From Boesenbergia rotunda (Eukaryota > Streptophyta > Magnoliopsida > Zingiberales > Zingiberaceae): a stretch of 64,000 nucleotides of DNA. The stretch lies in NCBI GenBank assembly GCA_024364735.1, contig JAGFNQ010009462.1:1-64000 (forward strand), given 5' to 3'. A program made the position numbers and the translations under genes. The number at the start of each line of letters is the position of its first letter. The stretch's first letter is position 1. The notes beneath the pieces are model-generated. The model was not told where the DNA came from, made no database searches, and was given only the letters and a program-made list of their open reading frames with translations. Below are positions 1 through 11,902 of the stretch, piece after piece.

Positions 1-1740
1 AACCCTTGCTACCAGTCTACCCTTATAGGTATGCGTAAGTCCTCCCATGTCAGTCTTTCTCTTAAAGACCCACTTACACCCAATGGGTTTTACCCCTTCA
101 GGTGGATCAACCAAGGTCCAAACTTGGTTGGTGTACATGGAATCCATTCGGATCTCATGGCCTCAAGCCATTTCTCAGAGTCTGGGCTCATCACAGCTTC
201 CTGATAGGTTGTAGGCTCATTCTCAATGAGCACAACGTCATTGTCATCAGACAAGAGAAATGAATATCTCTCAGGCTGATGACGTACCCTACCAGACCTG
301 CGAAGAGGTAGGTCTACTTGAACAGGATGTTGTTCCATAACTCCTTGTGTAACAACCTCATGATCCACAACACTTTGTGGTTCCTGTTCAACCTCCATCA
401 AGGCCTCAGTGCTTTGGTCCATATCTTGAAGTTCTTCAAGATCGAACGTACTCCCACTAGTTTTTCTAGAAACAAAGTCCCTTTCTAGAAAAACCCCAGT
501 CTTCGCCACAAACACTTTGTGCTGACTGGGAATGTAGAAGTAATATCCCTTCGTTTCCTTGGGATATCCTACAAAATAGCACTTATCAGATTTGGGTCCA
601 GTTTGTCTGAGACTTGACGTCGAACGTAAGCCTCACAACCCCAAATCCTCATAAAAGACATCTGGGGATTCTTCCCAGTCCATATCTGATATGGTGTCTT
701 TACTACAGCCTTTGATGGAACACGGTTAAGAGTGAAGGCTGCCGTGTCCAGAGCATATCCCCAAAAGGATATAGGAAGATCTGTGTGACTCATCATGGAT
801 CGCACCATATCTAATAGGGTACGATTCCTCCTTTCGGATACACCATTCCATTGTGGTGTTCCAGGAGGAGTGAGTTGGGACAGAATCCCACACTCAGCTA
901 GATAGCACGGAACTCATGGCTGAGGTATTCCCCACCTCGATCTGATCGAAGTATTTTAATACTCTGCCAAGCTGGTTTTGTACTTCATTCTGAATTCTTT
1001 GAACTTTTCAAAGGATTCTGACTTATGTGTCATCAAGTACACATAACCATATCTACTGAAATCATCAGTAAATGTAATGAAGTACCTATAACCACCTCTG
1101 GCAGTAACATTGAAAGGGCCACATACATCGCTATGTATAAGACCTAACAAATCGGTTGCTCTTTCGCTGTGTCCACTGAATGGAGTCTTGGTCATCTTGC
1201 CAAGAAGGCAAGACTCGCATGTCTCAAATGATTCAAAATCAAATGAGTCTAGCAAACCATCTCTATGGAGCTGGGATAGGCGACTCTCATTTATATGGCC
1301 TAAGCGACAGTGCCAGATATAGGTTTGGTTCAAGTCATTAGACTTGAGCCTTTTGGTATTTATGTTATAGATAGGGTTTTCTAAGTCTAGAAGATAGAGT
1401 CCGTTCATCAGAGGTGCACTACAATAGAACATTTCATTTAAATAAACTGAACAACATTTGTTCTTTATTATAAATGAAAATCCTTTCTTGTCTAAACAAG
1501 AAACAGAAACTATGTTCTTAGTCAGAGCAGGCACATAATAACAATCATCTAACTCTAGTACAAGCCCAGAGGGCAAGAGATAGCATATAAACTCCTGTAG
1601 AACAGCAGCAACTCTTGCTCCATTGCCAACTCGTAAGTCCACCTCGCCCTTTGTCAATGTCCTGCTATTTCTCAGCGCTGCACATTAGTACAAATGTGAG
1701 AAGCACATCCGGTATCTAATACCCATGATGTAGAAATAGA
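1..1740 (-). pseudogene. Element A pol remnant: protease, integrase and reverse transcriptase N-terminus
   Basis: This is a degraded copia pol. The aspartic protease motif LDTGCAS lies at about 1700-1719. It is followed by the HHCC zinc-binding region (WHCRLGH ... CESCLLGK) and an integrase core with LIHSDVCGP, LRSDRGGEY and, further on, NGVSERRN, so D, D and E can all be seen in pieces. The acidic linker between integrase and RT is at 180-515, and the RT start (KWVFKRKTDM) is at the window edge. The frame is broken several times: near 960, near 910 (stop), around 570-590, and near 150 by an apparent one-base loss. Normally this would be one polyprotein processed by its own protease. Here it cannot be translated as one chain, so the element is non-functional at this locus. 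Confidence 0.85.
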
Positions 1741-2596
1741 CAAATTGACTTCTATAACATGAATACCTGAAGTAGAAGTCTGACTTCTCTTCTTCTGGAG
1801 ATCTTCCATATATTTCTTGCAGTTCCGCTTCCAGTGTCCGGTCTCACCGCAGTGGAAGCAGGTAGCATCCTTGGCAACCCCTCTTTGGGTTTCAGTGCTT
1901 TGCCCTTGCCTTGCCCTTGGCTTGAGACTTTCCCTTGCCTTTGGGCTTGCCCTTACCTTTGTCCTTCTGCACCATCAAAATGGGCTTGGCCTTCTTAAGA
2001 TTGAGCTCAGCAGTTCTCAACATGCTGAGCATCTCAGGTAGGGGCTTGTCAATTTCGTTCATGTTCCAGTTCATGACAAATTGACTATAACTTTCGGGAA
2101 GGGACTGCAAGATCAAGTCTGTGGCCAGCTCTTGGCCCAGTGGGAATCCCAATCTCTGCAGATTCTCTATGTACCCAATCATCTTGAGTACATAGGGACC
2201 TACGGGAGTCCCTTCTTGCATCTTGCACTGAAACAGTGCCTTAGAGATCTCAAATCTCTCGTGCCTTGCTTGTCCTTGATACAGTTGACGCAGATGCTCA
2301 ACCATATCGAAAGCATCCATTAACTCATGTTGCTTTTGAAGCTCAGAGTTCATGGTTGCGAGCATAAGGCATGACACATCCAATGCGTCATCTTGATGCT
2401 TCTTGTGAGCATCACGGTCAGCTCGCGTGGCACTGGCAGGAGGTGCCTCGGGAATAGGCTGCTCCAGAACGTACAGTTTACGTTCTTGCTTGAGAACTAT
2501 TCTCAAGTTCCTGTACCAGTCCAGGAAGTTTGCTCCGTTGAGCTTGTCCTTCTCAAGGACAGATCGCAGGGAGAGAGTATTTGCGTTTGTCGACAT
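1741..2596 (-). pseudogene. Element A gag remnant
   Basis: This is the capsid/nucleocapsid protein of a copia element, which packages genomic RNA. The frame opens at the ATG at 2594-2596 and runs 234 codons. It contains the gag signature (LDWYRNLRIVLKQ; CLMLATMNSELQKQHE) and then a Lys/Gly-rich basic tail that goes out of frame near 1895. The CCHC zinc knuckle (C-x2-C-x4-H-x4-C, reading CFHCGETGHWKRNC) is still recognisable just downstream at 1819-1860, so at least one frameshift separates it from the capsid part. The start is supported by alignment with gag of element H, which begins MSSLNLRSIL. Confidence 0.85.
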
Positions 2597-4072
2597 GGCA
2601 ATCTACAACAATAAAATGCAGAAAATAAATTATCACATTCCAACTATCATTTAATTAGGCCTTTAATTAAATGACTCTCCCACTGAATTATAGAAATTTT
2701 GTAGAATCAAGTCATAGACGTGGTCAAACCATGCTACAAGATTCTATCTAATTTAACTATAATATAGTGGGACAAGATCCACATCATACTAAGCCTTGAG
2801 TTAGCTTTGGCTAAATCGCCCAAGACTTAGTACGATCGGTAGGTAACAATTTACCGATTACATCTCTATGCAACTCTTGTTTATAGGATTAAAATTTACA
2901 TTTACATAAAAACTTGAGTTAGCTTTGGCTAAATCGCCCAAGTTTTAATATAAATGCTATTTTTATCCTACCTTTCCAACGATTGGAATATGCCTATAGT
3001 TAGACTCGATCCGACCGAGTTAACTAGTTTCACTCAATCTGATTGAGTTTGTTCTCACCCAAGCCGTGATAGGCGGGACCAAGATTGTCCCTCCGTACCC
3101 TACCAAGATTAAATGTGTTGCTCTGCTTTGGCAGATTCAACAACAACAAATGATCGAGGTAGTGATAGGTATCAAAACTTGGTAGGCATTTACGAGTCGG
3201 AGTTGATTTGAATTAGATCGAATCTAATCGCAAGAGAGAGGGTGTATCATATACACAAGGCTCTAATTATTTTACTCTAGCATGCATCACATACAGGCAA
3301 ATAATAAAATAATTTAATTTGTAATTGGATCATGGCCCTACTACGATCTTCTCAAGCCAATGAGAAGATCGGACGGTCAACCTAGGGTTTCGCTTCTCCA
3401 AGCTTCTCCTTTGACCGCCACGTGTCGTCGGCTCCCTCCATAACTCCGTCTTCGGATGGACCATCCATCGTCTTCATTTTGGACATTACAAAATAAGAAA
3501 ATACAGAAATAAAATAAAGAAGCCGACTCGCAGGTCGCATACACTATACAACACGCACAACCACAAAAACGGTACGCAGACCGTAATATGAATTACAACA
3601 CATTCCAATCATATTGGGTTTTTATTGGGCCATGATCATCACAAATCCATACATAATTCCAAATTATGTATTTTAAATAAATTTCTATAATTTTTCGACA
3701 ATTTTACAATATTATGAGTTACCCTTCCGTAACGGTCCCGCTACACGATTTTCGGGCACGATTGCGGGACAATGCCCCTCGCGGGGTTAGGGGCAGCGCC
3801 CCTACTCGCGAAATGAATTTTGCGAGTGTCCCAAAACCACCTTACAGCAACTTAAGCCACTGTCCCGAAAAATTATAGCGAGATCTTTCCGTTTCGGAAA
3901 GTTTTTCTCGATCGGTGAAGCCTACAAGTGTCCGAACACTTGTTGCTTCGACTTTATGAGAAAAATACCCATAAATACTATAAATTTTGAAAAATCACAG
4001 AATATTCTTTGTCTGTAAATTTTGTATCTAATACAAAAAAAACAAATCTAAACTCGTACAAGGTTCGCACGT
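2597..4072 (-). other. Element A 5' leader (untranslated, hairpin-rich)
   Basis: This 1.48-kb stretch between the primer binding site and the gag ATG has no credible open frame. It is rich in short nested stem-loops. Two have an identical inner part (TTAGC-TTTG-GCTAA at 2801-2814 and 2919-2932) but different outer stems. A third has TCTGC-TTTG-GCAGA at 3122-3135 inside TGTTG/CAACA. A perfect 8-bp stem (ACTCAATC/GATTGAGT) lies near 3034-3050. Such leaders normally carry dimerisation, packaging or translation signals; a role here is inference. Confidence 0.7.
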
Positions 4073-4085
4073 GGCTCTGATACCA
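4073..4085 (-). other. Element A primer binding site (tRNA-Met type)
   Basis: The minus strand reads TGGTATCAGAGCC, one base inside the LTR end (ACAACA, G, then TGGTATC). This is complementary to the 3' end of plant initiator tRNA-Met and primes minus-strand DNA synthesis. It fixes both the orientation and the inner boundary of the LTR. Confidence 0.93.
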
Positions 4086-4086
4086 C

Positions 4087-5949
4087 TGTTGTAAATTCTA
4101 GGCTGCAAAAACCGCTTTTTGCGTTGCGGAAACCCCAGAAGTTCGGCCACGGATCCGTGCGAACATAAAATAAATTACGAGTACGAGTTTAATCTACATT
4201 AGATCTACATGATAAGAATCATTACCCTTGACGCGTAGCCCTTCGCTTTCCCGCTTGTCCAAAAGGCCGCCGGATCTCGTAGAGTATCAAAGCAGACACT
4301 CCTCTATACGTATCCACGCGAACAAATGAAGATGGATCAAAACCTTAGGTGTGCTAGCACCCTATAGGTTTCGGCCAAGAGGAGAGGTCGAAGAAGCACT
4401 CCAACCGAAAAACAAGAGAGAAGAAGAAAAGCCTCACTCAACAAAATGAAACAAAAACATCGGTTTTGTTCCCTCATGGTGGCCGGCCACTTAATGGCCA
4501 TTAATGGCCATTAGGTGGCCGGCCATAATGGCTACTAAGTGCCATTAGGTGGCCTTCCATATCCCCTTTCAATTTGAATTCGAAATTCAAATGGGGGGAA
4601 ACCAAGTCATCACTTGGTCAAACAAAGGTGAGGTGGGTTTTGGTCAAGTCAAACTTGCCTTTTATGGACTTTCCATAAATAGTCAAGTCAAACTTGACTC
4701 CATTTCTTCTCCCATGTCAAGTCTAACTTGAAGTGGAACCAAGTCAAGTCAAACTTGATTTGGATTTAGGTCAAGTCAAACTTGCCTTTTATGGACTTTC
4801 CATAAATAGTCAAGTCAAACTTGACTCCATTTCTTCTCCCATGTCAAGTCTAACTTGAAGTAGAACCAAGTCAAGTCAAACTTGATTTGGATTTAGGTCA
4901 AGTCAAACTTGCCTTTTATGGACTTTCCATATTTAGCCAAGTCAAACTTGACTTCAATTTTTCTCCATCTATTTGTTCTTTGCGTGTGACCCTATAGGTT
5001 CTTGTAACGTTGGCAATGCTTCTAACCTCTTAGAAACATAAGCAATGAGCGGTATCTAGCAACACATCATTGCTACCCAAGTTACAAGAATGTTGAGATC
5101 CAACATCACCTTGTGACTAATAATTGTGACTCTCACAATATATGATAATGTCCCTCTATCCTTGATATCTAGATTGACTCAATTGAGGCATAGACCGTGT
5201 CATCCTCGAGTCAATCTATATCTTGAACTCCAAGTAGACTCACACTAATCAAGTGAGCTCAATATCTCATATTGACTCACTTGGGCATGGCCATGCACTT
5301 TGTGGTCTCACTCTATCAAGAATACGATATCGCTCCCGTCATATAGGAGGGATAGATCCCATCTACATCACTCACATCCCTCTCCATAATTTGTTACATA
5401 CCCAGTAATCGCCTTTATAGTCCACCCATTTACGGGTGACGTTTGACGAAGCCAAAGTACGCAACTCCTTATGTAGGAATCCATGGTGACTTCAGGTCCA
5501 AGGACTAATAGTCATACTAATAGCCACATGAGAAAGTATATGACACTCATATAACGATCCATGATACTTTCTCATGGCGGGTCATTCAATATACATTCTC
5601 TAATGCATACCCATGTGTCAACTTGATATCTCTATATCCATGACTTATGAGATCAAGTCATCATGTTGACCTACATGCTAGTCTCTACGTATTAACATTG
5701 TCCCTGAATGTTAATACTCGACTAGGAATAATTTAGAGTAGTGTTCTCCATATCATCTCACTATCGATTCAACCAATCGATTGATATAGATAAGAACCTT
5801 CTACTCAAGGACATTATTATACTTAGCTAATTGGCACAAATACACGTAAGTATAATAACCATAAAACATGCATTTATTTATACATAGGAATATGATACAA
5901 ATTAGTCCATACAATCATTACATGATCGGCTCTAGGGCTCTCACCAACA
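4087..5949 (-). repeat. Element A 5' LTR (1863 bp)
   Basis: On the minus strand the LTR starts TGTTGGTGAGAGCC and ends TTTACAACA, with the short TGTTG/CAACA inverted ends typical of LTRs. It is bounded by the primer binding site on one side and interrupted element B on the other. It contains 127-bp tandem repeats (4642-4950) and a run of GGCCGGCC/TGGCCATTA short inverted repeats near 4482-4552. The matching 3' LTR is outside the window, so LTR divergence cannot be read. Confidence 0.88.
4642..4950. repeat. 127-bp tandem repeat inside LTR of element A
   Basis: About 2.4 copies of a unit starting GGTCAAGTCAAACTTGCC begin at 4642, 4769 and 4896, exactly 127 bp apart. Within each unit the smaller motif AAGTCAAACTTGA recurs and is itself nearly palindromic (TCAAG/CTTGA). 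A short plus-strand open frame here is only a product of the repeat. Confidence 0.9.
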
Positions 5950-6083
5950 GGAATGACATACAAATTGAGAAAATTCCCACTGAAAGGAATTTAGCGGATC
6001 CTTTAACTAAGGCCTTGCCTCAGAATAAGTTTGAGGGTCATGTTAGAGCCTGTGGTATTGGATACCATAGCGATTGGCATTAG
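5950..6083 (+). pseudogene. Element B RNase H C-terminal remnant
   Basis: This is the last 40-odd codons of a copia RNase H, ending DPLTKALPQNKFEGHVRACG and then TAG at 6081-6083. The same stretch ends the pol of element H almost residue for residue. The start of the domain was displaced by insertion of A. Residues translated from LTR A upstream of 5950 are not part of the gene. Confidence 0.85.
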
Positions 6084-6097
6084 GCCAAGTGGGAGTT
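6084..6097 (+). other. Element B polypurine tract
   Basis: The purine-rich GCCAAGTGGGAGTT lies between the pol stop codon and the LTR start TGTTAG at 6098. It would prime plus-strand DNA synthesis. Element H has the same tract on the minus strand at 29612-29626. Confidence 0.8.
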
Positions 6098-9000
6098 TGT
6101 TAGTGATATGAGAGAAGTGTCCTAAGGCAATCGCCTTATGATTGTAAATATTCATTTTAATAAATGAGAATTCACTATTTGAGTATACATGTTTGTGTAT
6201 TTGATTGGGATCATAAACTCATCTACTGAATGTCCGCAATAAAATTCACAGCATAAGAGAATTTGTGATGAGATCACAACTAGTGATTATCTCTAAATGT
6301 GCAATTGTGAAGTATTGAAAATATCCCTAGTCGATGAATTGATAAAAACGGACATTATCAATTCTGTTGAGACTAGCATGGGTTATTCTCTAATCAGCTG
6401 ATTCTCACTAGCTGGTGACATTGGGATGTCCGGAGATAAACATGGATGCTAGTTAAGGGAACTAGTTCATTGGAGTGACTAGCTGTAAAACTTCATATGG
6501 TAATCTATATAGATATGTCAATGAAGTTCTTACTGCAGCTTAAGTGCGATGTTCCTTTGACTTGCGGTGTTCAAGTCATCTTGGTCATGGAGACTTATAC
6601 TTTAACATCTTAAGCAAGCATCTCCTAGGAGGTGTGGACCCAGGATGATTGGGTATAAGCCGAAGTACCCGAAGATGTTTGAGCAGCCTACAAAGGATTC
6701 ACCACTCCTTGCGAGGAGATGTATACCCAGGCCTATCGTCGGATTGTTACTCAAAGCCTCTGGCCAGAGCATATCATGTTTAGAGTGCGAGTCTCTTAAA
6801 TACGTGAGAGTAATTAGAAATCCAAAGGACGAGAAAGACACTACTTGGGCTAGGTGTGACGTAGTCAGCCTAGTGGGGACTGACACAAATAGACCGTGTC
6901 CTGAACCAAGTGGGTATAAGATGGTGAAGGGAATGTGGCACGATTCATTAGAGCTGCTGAAGGGTTTCAGAATTACTTCTGAGGTCAAACCGTTGATCTT
7001 TCGATTAATTGGGGGTCATGATGTACTACTAGGTGCCACTCATGATCGTTCTATAATTAGTTGATTATAGACGGCCAACATAAATCGAAAGCCTATTTAG
7101 TCACACGCACTACGAGTAATCCGAGGGATTTAAAACGAGTTGAAAATTGGATTTTCCGATCAAGAGAAATAAGTCGAATCTGAGTTAATCAGAGGCGCAA
7201 CGGAAACTTAAAATGGCTAAGTCTTTTGAAGGCTTATCGGTCGAATTAAATGAGTTTAATTCGCGATCGGTTCGGTTTGGTTTGGCCGGCCAAAGAGGGT
7301 GCTAAATCCCTTTGGTTTGGCCGGCCACAACAAGGGGAAGAAACCAATTTATTTGGTTTAATTAATAAAATAAATCTAGCGCGATTTGTTTTATAAATTA
7401 TGGATAAATAAATTTGTGTAGAGAAATTTATATAAATAAATTTATAGAAATTTATTCTTTTATGGAAATAAAAATGATCCATGGAATGGTTTATTTTAAT
7501 TTTATAAAATCAATTATGAATTGATTTTTTCATAAAAAGAAAGTTTATAAATTTCTTATAAAATTTATTCCATAATAAAAGGAGAGAAGATATTTGTTTT
7601 ATTATAAAGTTAGTTATAATAAAACTTAGCTTAAACGGAATAATTAATAAGAGAATTTATAGGATAAATTTCTTATGAAAATTCCGTTAAGAGGGAGACT
7701 TGGCAAGGGAGAGGTTACTATATAAACGAACCAAGGCTAGGCTTGAATTCCTTAATCAATAGAGTAATCAAGAGATTAATTCTCTCCCTCTCTCTTAATC
7801 TCTCCCTCTCCTTCTCTCTTCTCCTAGGGCCGGCGCCCACTTCTTCTTGCAAGAGCCGGCGCACTGATAGACCCAAACTATGTGTCACGAATGTGGGCCT
7901 CAAATTTAGAATTTATAAATGAAAGCTGGAAACCCTTTTACAATCAAAAGCATGAAAATGTAATATAGGGGCCACAGGTCGTATTTTTCTCGGGGCTAGT
8001 TGACGTTGTGTGATTCTAGCTCGTATTTGTGTGTCGTTTGTGAATTTGGGTTTCAATTAAAATCTGGGTTCTGGGTTGCAATCAAGAATGGAATCACAAT
8101 GGAAATAAAGAAAACTTACATCAATGAACAAAACAAGGTGATGGCAATTAATAACTCAAGCAATGGACAATTAAATCAACTAATGCAAGTTTTCGAATTC
8201 AAGAAATCAAACAAGAGAATTTAACTAAAGTTTGGACACAAATTTGATACCAAATTGCAAAACAGGTTGCTAGAAGAATTAATAAAACAGGGCAGGAATT
8301 TTCAGCAGCAAGCAAACTTGGCACAAATCAAACTAGCTACCAAATCTTGAATCAAACAATTGTAAGGAAGCTCAAAAATTGTCTGAATGCAACTCTAACC
8401 AATTTCAAACACAATAGCTCACTAAAAACTACATTAAACTTGGCACCAAGCACTGCCTAATCTGCACTTGATACAAAGTGCAGATTTTTCAGCAGTTGGC
8501 ACGCAAAAGAGCACTGCTAGTGGGCTGAAATTCTTGCTACTGACACAGGAATTGTGGACTGCCAACTCTTAAGTTTAAATGACTAATTCACTTGGAAGAC
8601 AAGCCCATAGTTAAGCATATACTTGAATGAGTGAAGGAGTTCAGATTCGGAAGCAAAAGTGCAGATCAAGGACAGAATTTCAGCAACATTGAATGCACAA
8701 GGAATGGCAGAAATGCAGAAATGGTGTGAAGAAATTGTAGGAATAAAAATGCAAACATTTCAGGAATCAAATTGAATGCAAAGCAAGACTTCTGAATAAA
8801 ACTCAAGGGCAGAAATGGTGTTTACAGCTCAGGTACAACTTAGTTCGTTTGCAAGTTGATACGCAAAAAGAAAACTGCTACGAATTCAGAAATTATAAGC
8901 ATGCAGTGCTAAATTGTTGCTTGATACAAAAACAGATCTACACTAATCTCAAGCAACTGATGTGAAACAACCAAGTGACTGCAGAATTCCTAAGCAAGTG

Positions 9001-11420
9001 AAATCAGAAACAAGAATTCCAAACCAACTGCTGTGCAGGCATAACTTTGGAGGCAGCAATGAAATGCAGAGTGGATGTTCAGAAATTTATATGCAGGTAA
9101 ACAAGAATTGCATGTAGAGTTTCCAATGTCACGAATTTGATGCAAACACAACAGATGCAAGCTAATGTAAAATCCAGAAATGAAAATGCAGAGTTCTGAT
9201 GCAGGGCTGAGTTAATTGTAACTACTGCCGAAATGTACCAGATTTCCAATGCAGAAATGCAATAGATCAAGCTGAGATCTGATACAATGCTTCACTAAAT
9301 CGGGAACTTCTTTATGAGCTAAATTCGAAAATGCAAAAATGAAATGGGAGAATGCAAAAATGGAAATTCAGAAATGCAGATAGTTTGACTGCAGGGATGC
9401 AGAACCAAGTGCAGAAATCAGGATTGCAAGTCGAAATTCGAATCTCTAATCCTATTCAGACAAGCTTAAAGAAAAACTAAGTTCACTTGACATTACATTC
9501 AGAAACTACAACTAAGAAAGCTACAGAAATTAAATCTAGCATTTATGAATGATACGCAAGCAACAAAAATGGCACGCAAGGAATTCGAACTAAAATTAAC
9601 TGAAATTAAACACAACTATCCACTAGATAGGTTCCTAAACTACTCAACTTGAAGGACATAAAGCTAGATTAAGCAGAAACAATGAAATAAACCAAGTTAA
9701 CCAATCTGAAATTCAAAAACAGTAAGAACTACAGCAGTAATTGAAATTACAGCTAAACAAACGAATTTAAACAAGGAAATCTAAACTCAATCACTCCCTA
9801 AGCTCAAGTGCTCCTTGTTCGTCACGCAAGGGTGAGCCTCGAACCCGCAAGCTCAGCAATTCAATGGAAAATCTGTCTCTGCTGCAAATCCATTCAAACC
9901 ATGCCCAAACTGAAAACAGCAACCGATTGAGTCAACCTAGCTGTGGTGGATTGCGATATAGGTTTGGGAGTGCTCCGATCCTTCCAGGGAACCCCTCCAG
10001 CAAGCTCGGATGCAATGAAGATGGTGAACAACTGAGATTGATTCAATCAAGTGACAGAGCCACTGAAACCTCACGAAACACTGTCTTGGGCAAAATCCGA
10101 TCTGGAAACTTCACAGAGCACTCTCTCCACTGACCTAGAACTAGTTCTAATGAAGGATTGAGTGGACACGCCTTCTTTGATGAAGAAATCTAGCTAAAAA
10201 AATGGAAGAACTGAAGAAGACGAAGCTACTGCGGCGGAGACGCGACGACTGTGCGCTGTGGGAAATTTTTCCTTAAGTAATTAACTTTGGACGTCTCAGA
10301 TTGATTGGAGGAGATCCAACGGCTGATCTTACTCTGATTGGAGCCAAACTTTTATGATGATGATCTGGGGTCAGGATCTGCCTCGTGGTAGCTCGGATCC
10401 TCCAGATTTGCAACAGATCGTCCAGATCAACTCTATTTGTGAATGGACGCTCTAGAGCCCTCCTTGCTTGATCCAACGGTTGATTGAGCTCTGATTGGAA
10501 TGAAACCTTCAGATCTTGATCATAGAGCTTGATCAACCCTAACCCTAGCTCGGATTGCTTCAGATCATCCCGGATGGCTCAGATCTAGCCGCTCTTGAAT
10601 CGGACGACCCGGATTAATTGTAAGCTTGATAATTCGATCCGGTTCATATCCGACTCAAGTTTGACCCAGTATGCCCTAGGTCCAGGATCCTTTCATGCCT
10701 ACAAAAATATATCAGAAAATTAGTGGCCAAATAATCCAAAAATATATAATTTTGCAATTAAGTCCAAAATAAGAGGAAATCCTAAAACCTAGGGTAAAAT
10801 CACAAATAAGCAATAAAAACATAGGTCAAACATGGATTTTAACATCTAAAATAATCACAAAAATGGTACTTATCACGCACCTCAACCCTAGGGCCGGCGC
10901 CTCCCCCCCTTAGGGCCGGCGCACCTCCCTCACATCACCTTGAGATTGGCGTGAGCAACCATCATCAAGAAGGAGCCAAACAACAAGAAGAAGAAGCGGG
11001 ATGCATCTCCTTCCTTCTCGGAATTTAGATTCCGTTTCTTGTTGGTAAGTTTCCATTCTTTTCTCTTGTTCTTCTAGTTGTGCCTTCCGAGAATCTAGTA
11101 GTTCTCGTCGGCACAAAACTCGTGACTTTGCGAAGTGATCCCAAAGAGAACTCGGCGTGGACGCGAATAGAGGCGGAGCTTCCAAGGGACGCTACGGTTG
11201 GATCTCGTCCCTTTCTTCGAGTTACGCGAGGTACAAAGTAAATTAGTTTACTTTTCCGCAATGTTTTAATTTATGATTACGTCCACACATCATAAGATCG
11301 TATGCTAGATACGTGGTTAAAATAATTTGTGAAATTATTTTATGCTAATTCTTCCGCTGCACGTAAAATTTTAAAATATTACGAACCCGTATCCTTGTCG
11401 ACATGCACCCGGTCCCAACA
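6098..11420 (+). repeat. Element B 3' LTR, interrupted by solo LTR C
   Basis: The LTR runs 6098-7864 and continues at about 10882-11420, roughly 2.3 kb without the insertion, close to the 2198 bp of element H's 5' LTR. A TATA-like TATATAAA lies at 7719-7726. Paired GGCCGGCC-containing inverted repeats occur near 7281-7325. It ends in ...GGTCCCAACA, as in H. Confidence 0.88.
7865..10876. mobile_element. Solo LTR C (3012 bp) with 5-bp TSD
   Basis: The insertion begins TGATAGACCC and ends TACTTATCA, giving TGATA/TATCA inverted ends. It is flanked by the direct repeat CGCAC (7860-7864 and 10877-10881), which fits integrase-mediated insertion. There is no coding region, internal repeat of its ends, primer site or polypurine tract, so a solo LTR left by LTR-LTR recombination is the best reading. 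The left two-thirds is A-rich, with many scattered GCAGAAATG-like words. The right part (10260-10650) has repeated GATCCAACGGT-type words. The orientation is unclear; the minus strand (TGATAAGTACC start) looks more LTR-like. A non-autonomous element with no second LTR is less likely. Confidence 0.8.
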
Positions 11421-11881
11421 GGGGAGTGCCCCCGACGTTCTGGGCGCCCCTAGGTGCTATAAAAAGGGCCCTCGACCCCAAGGCTTCAACACTCAATTCA
11501 TTCAACGCAACCAAGCTCTTCTGCTCCCGCACTCTGCTCCAGAAACCTCCCGACTCGAGATACAAGCGCCAACGACGTCCCTCTGCTCCGAGAAACATTC
11601 CACACCGGACGTCGGTAACGAAGAGCAATTTCCTTTTTGTGTTTACTATAATGCAATTGTAAATCTATTTGTAAATCGTTTTGCGCACATATAGAATTAC
11701 CCGCAGTAAACGGTCAACGACCGTGGGCCTTGGAGTAGGAGCCGAACGCGACTCCGAACCAAGTAAAAAACTTGGTGTTTGCGTTTGTTTGTTTTAATTT
11801 TCGCTGCGTAATTTCTCTATTTCTTAAATCCGAACATTTTCTGATATTGACCACCCCTCTATTGGTTCTCTTGATCCAACA
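11421..11881 (+). repeat. Element D 5' LTR, last 461 bp
   Basis: This is the retained end of the LTR, with a TATA box (TATAAAAA, 11458-11465) shortly before the presumed transcription start and the LTR terminus GATCCAACA at 11873-11881. It is nearly identical to 26810-27270. The rest of the LTR lies left of element B, outside the window. Confidence 0.9.
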
Positions 11882-11883
11882 AG

Positions 11884-11895
11884 TGGTATCAGAGC
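11884..11895 (+). other. Element D primer binding site (tRNA-Met type)
   Basis: TGGTATCAGAGC lies two bases after the LTR end (CCAACA, AG, TGGTATC). It is complementary to the initiator tRNA-Met 3' end. Confidence 0.93.
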
Positions 11896-11902
11896 GGGGA
11901 AG

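Larger units (their letters stand above)
1..5949 (-). mobile_element. Element A: Ty1/copia LTR retrotransposon (5' LTR, leader, gag, part of pol)
   Basis: Reading from high to low coordinate on the minus strand, this element has a 5' LTR (5949-4087), a tRNA-Met primer binding site, a leader of about 1.5 kb, gag, protease, integrase and the first part of the reverse transcriptase, which runs off the window at base 1. Its LTR end, CCAACA on the plus strand, abuts GGAATGAC of element B at 5950. That point falls inside B's RNase H reading frame, so A is nested in B. Its 3' half, 3' LTR and left-hand TSD lie outside the window. Gag starting near LRSVLEKDKLNG resembles Angela/Tork-like copia elements; that lineage label is tentative. 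Confidence 0.9.
5950..11420 (+). mobile_element. Element B: copia retrotransposon 3' end (RNase H end plus 3' LTR)
   Basis: After the LTR of A, sequence resumes in the middle of a copia RNase H frame, followed by a polypurine tract and a long LTR. The LTR begins TGTTAGTGATATGAG (6098) and ends CGGTCCCAACA (11420). Element H at 28-37 kb is the same family and has the same two LTR ends. The LTR is split by solo LTR C. B sits inside the 5' LTR of element D: the base after 11420 continues D's LTR at the position corresponding to 26810 in D's 3' LTR. The 5' part of B lies left of A, outside the window. Confidence 0.9.

Noticed and set aside
6602..7064. Overlapping frames of 128 and 139 codons on both strands
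   Set aside because: They lie in the LTR of element B, recur broken in the H LTRs, and have no recognisable domain.
11329..11694. Frame across the B/D boundary
   Set aside because: It spans the end of one LTR and part of another, so it cannot be an ancestral gene.
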